This document shows, in pieces, positions 32,495 through 33,756 of a stretch of DNA of 33,756 nt (within the stretch, counting starts at the first letter, position 1; each line of letters starts with the position of its first letter). The DNA is taken from positions 1 through 33,756 of the forward strand of contig JAFGDS010000124.1 of NCBI GenBank assembly GCA_016931995.1, written 5' to 3'. The notes under the pieces were generated by a model that worked only from the letters and a program-made list of their open reading frames with translations, ran no database searches and was not told the DNA's origin. Made by a program: the position numbers and the translations under genes. The DNA is from Pirellulales bacterium (lineage in GTDB: Bacteria; Planctomycetota; Planctomycetia; Pirellulales; Thermoguttaceae).

Positions 32495-33756
32495 ATGAGC
32501 GATTCCCAACAGCAATCGGGTGAAGACCTTTCTCGCCGGCGATTTCTCGAGCGGCTGGGCATCACCGCTGCGGTGGGGAGCACTATCGGCGGATTAGTTA
32601 ATACCTCTTTGGTATGGGCGGAAGAAGAGAACACCGGTCCGGTGGACTGCGGACCGCCACCGAAGGCCGCCCCCCAACACCGCAAGGGCGCCGAAGGCTT
32701 CCCGCCACTGCCCCTGCCGGTCACGCCCATGCGGCGGACCGAGAAGAAGCGGCCCCCGGCCCCGCCGGCCCTGGTGGGCAAGATGTCCATGGGCCCGATC
32801 CGCTGGGTTACCCGCGAGGGCCAGCGAGTCAAATACCGCGACTGGATGACCGATCCGGCCGACGTGAATACTCTGCTGGACTGGACCAACCAGAAACTCG
32901 GCATCCACTACCGTTCGATCGAAGCCGACTTCGCCCATTTCTCGTTCGATCCCCGCGAGTTGCCGGCCATTCTCCTGGCCGGGCACAACGCTTTCTCGCT
33001 CGACGACAACGTCCGCGGCCAGCTCGCGCGGTACGTCATGGACGGAGGGCTGGTCCTCGGCGACGCCTGTTGTGGATGGAACGACTTCGCCGAATCGTTC
33101 CGCCGCGAGATGGAATTGATTTTCCCGGGCCGTCCCCTGCGCAAGATGCTGCCCGACGAGCCGGTCTTCTCGTCTTACTACAAGCTGGGCGATTTAACCT
33201 ATAAGAAGGGCGACGGCACGGAGTACACCGAGGCGCCGTGCCTGGAGTCGATCGACTTTGGCTGCCGCAGCGGCGTCATTTTCTCGCCGCGCGACATGAC
33301 CTGCGGCTGGGACGGCCACGAGCATCCCCGCGGCACGCGGATCGTCATAGACCAGGCCCGCCAGATCGGCGCGAATCTGATTACCTATCTCTTGGGCACG
33401 TACCAGCTTGGCCGATTCCTTAGCTCGACCAAGGTGTATCACGAAGCGACCGCGCCCAGCCGCGACGACTTCGTCTTCGCCCAACTGAAGCACGAGGGCG
33501 ACTGGGACCCCGACCCCTCGGCCGTACACAACCTGCTGCGCTTCGCCCGGGATAACTCGACGCTCGAAGTGAAGTTCCGCCGCGAGGACGTCCGGCTGAC
33601 CGACCCCGGCGCGGTGACGTATCCCTTGCTCTACATGACGGGGCATCGCGAGTTCCACTGGAGTGAGGACGAGGTGGCCCGGCTGCGGAGCTTCTTGACC
33701 GCCGGCGGGCTCTTGCTGGCCGACGCGTGTTGCGGGCGGATGAACTTCGACATGGG
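32495..33756 (+). CDS. Tat-exported protein with duplicated DUF4159-type domain (3' end outside window)
   Basis: At least 420 residues; it runs off the right edge. GGAGG lies before the ATG at 32495. Seen: a twin-arginine signal S-R-R-R-F-L-E at 13-19 followed by a short hydrophobic stretch ending SLVWAEEE, so export of a folded protein by the Tat route is likely. A Pro-rich linker (about 50-100) leads to a DUF4159-like domain (DWMTDPADVNTLLDW, LPAILLAGHNAF, GGLVLGDACCGWNDF). After a spacer with KVYHEATAPSRDDFVFAQL a second, similar unit begins (LKHEGDWDPDPSAVHNLL, PLLYMTGH, GGLLLADACCGRMNF). DUF4159 proteins often accompany MoxR/BatA/VWA clusters; their biochemical role is not known to me. 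The paired Cys in both DACCG motifs is notable. It is divergent from the small exported protein gene. Confidence 0.82.
   Translation, partial: MSDSQQQSGEDLSRRRFLERLGITAAVGSTIGGLVNTSLVWAEEENTGPVDCGPPPKAAPQHRKGAEGFPPLPLPVTPMRRTEKKRPPAPPALVGKMSMGPIRWVTREGQRVKYRDWMTDPADVNTLLDWTNQKLGIHYRSIEADFAHFSFDPRELPAILLAGHNAFSLDDNVRGQLARYVMDGGLVLGDACCGWNDFAESFRREMELIFPGRPLRKMLPDEPVFSSYYKLGDLTYKKGDGTEYTEAPCLESIDFGCRSGVIFSPRDMTCGWDGHEHPRGTRIVIDQARQIGANLITYLLGTYQLGRFLSSTKVYHEATAPSRDDFVFAQLKHEGDWDPDPSAVHNLLRFARDNSTLEVKFRREDVRLTDPGAVTYPLLYMTGHREFHWSEDEVARLRSFLTAGGLLLADACCGRMNFDM

Overview
The window comes from a GC-rich bacterium, most probably a planctomycete (phylum Planctomycetota, Pirellulales-like). This rests on gene content, not on a marker gene: PEP-CTERM proteins with dockerin-like repeats, a short lipoprotein starting at its mature end with CQVEVGGQTLPSPYYL, a Cys-rich lipoprotein, a secreted TPR/CHAT protein, a DUF11-repeat protein, VWA and DUF4159 proteins, and intergenic spaces full of short palindromic repeats. 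No insertion sequence, prophage, integrase or CRISPR array was seen. Genes sit on both strands, mostly singly.

Layout. 1-586 has no gene I can support. 587-4196 (minus) holds a secreted GH5-type glycosidase and dnaB. 4582-6525 holds a CelD/FemAB-like acyltransferase, a GlsB/YeaQ-type membrane protein and a small lipoprotein. 6988-12933 (plus) holds two large exported proteins, a TPR/CHAT protein whose protease core looks dead and a DUF11-repeat protein. 13056-15951 (minus) holds two related PEP-CTERM proteins. 16275-18975 holds a P-II protein, a Cys-rich lipoprotein and citrate synthase, followed by tRNA-Arg(UCG) at 19202-19275. 19534-25545 holds an M23 peptidase divergent from an RND efflux pair (adaptor and permease, 32 bp apart; no outer-membrane channel in view). 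25683-28864 holds xylulokinase divergent from a solute-binding lipoprotein. 28897-33756 holds a VWA/GATase-like membrane protein, a small exported protein and the start of a Tat-exported DUF4159 protein.

Genes that act together: the RND adaptor and permease form one pump. Xylulokinase and the sugar-binding-type lipoprotein may both serve sugar use, although no permease is present. The VWA/GATase-like and DUF4159 proteins belong to types that often occur with MoxR/DUF58/BatA genes, which may lie past the right edge. Most other genes are single housekeeping or envelope genes.

The signal that ordinary genes do not explain is the intergenic repeat network. At least six families of arm-spacer-inverted-arm elements recur here. 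One family has a perfect 24-bp inverted repeat and a 26-nt spacer length kept in both copies; another keeps a directional spacer word in three copies. Some elements are nested inside others, some supply stop codons, and one appears to form the very 5' end of an mRNA. Other points of interest are a P-II protein lacking the uridylylated Tyr51 and carrying a three-residue B-loop insertion, a CHAT domain without its His/Cys pair, and an RND permease with about 80 extra residues containing two likely membrane helices.
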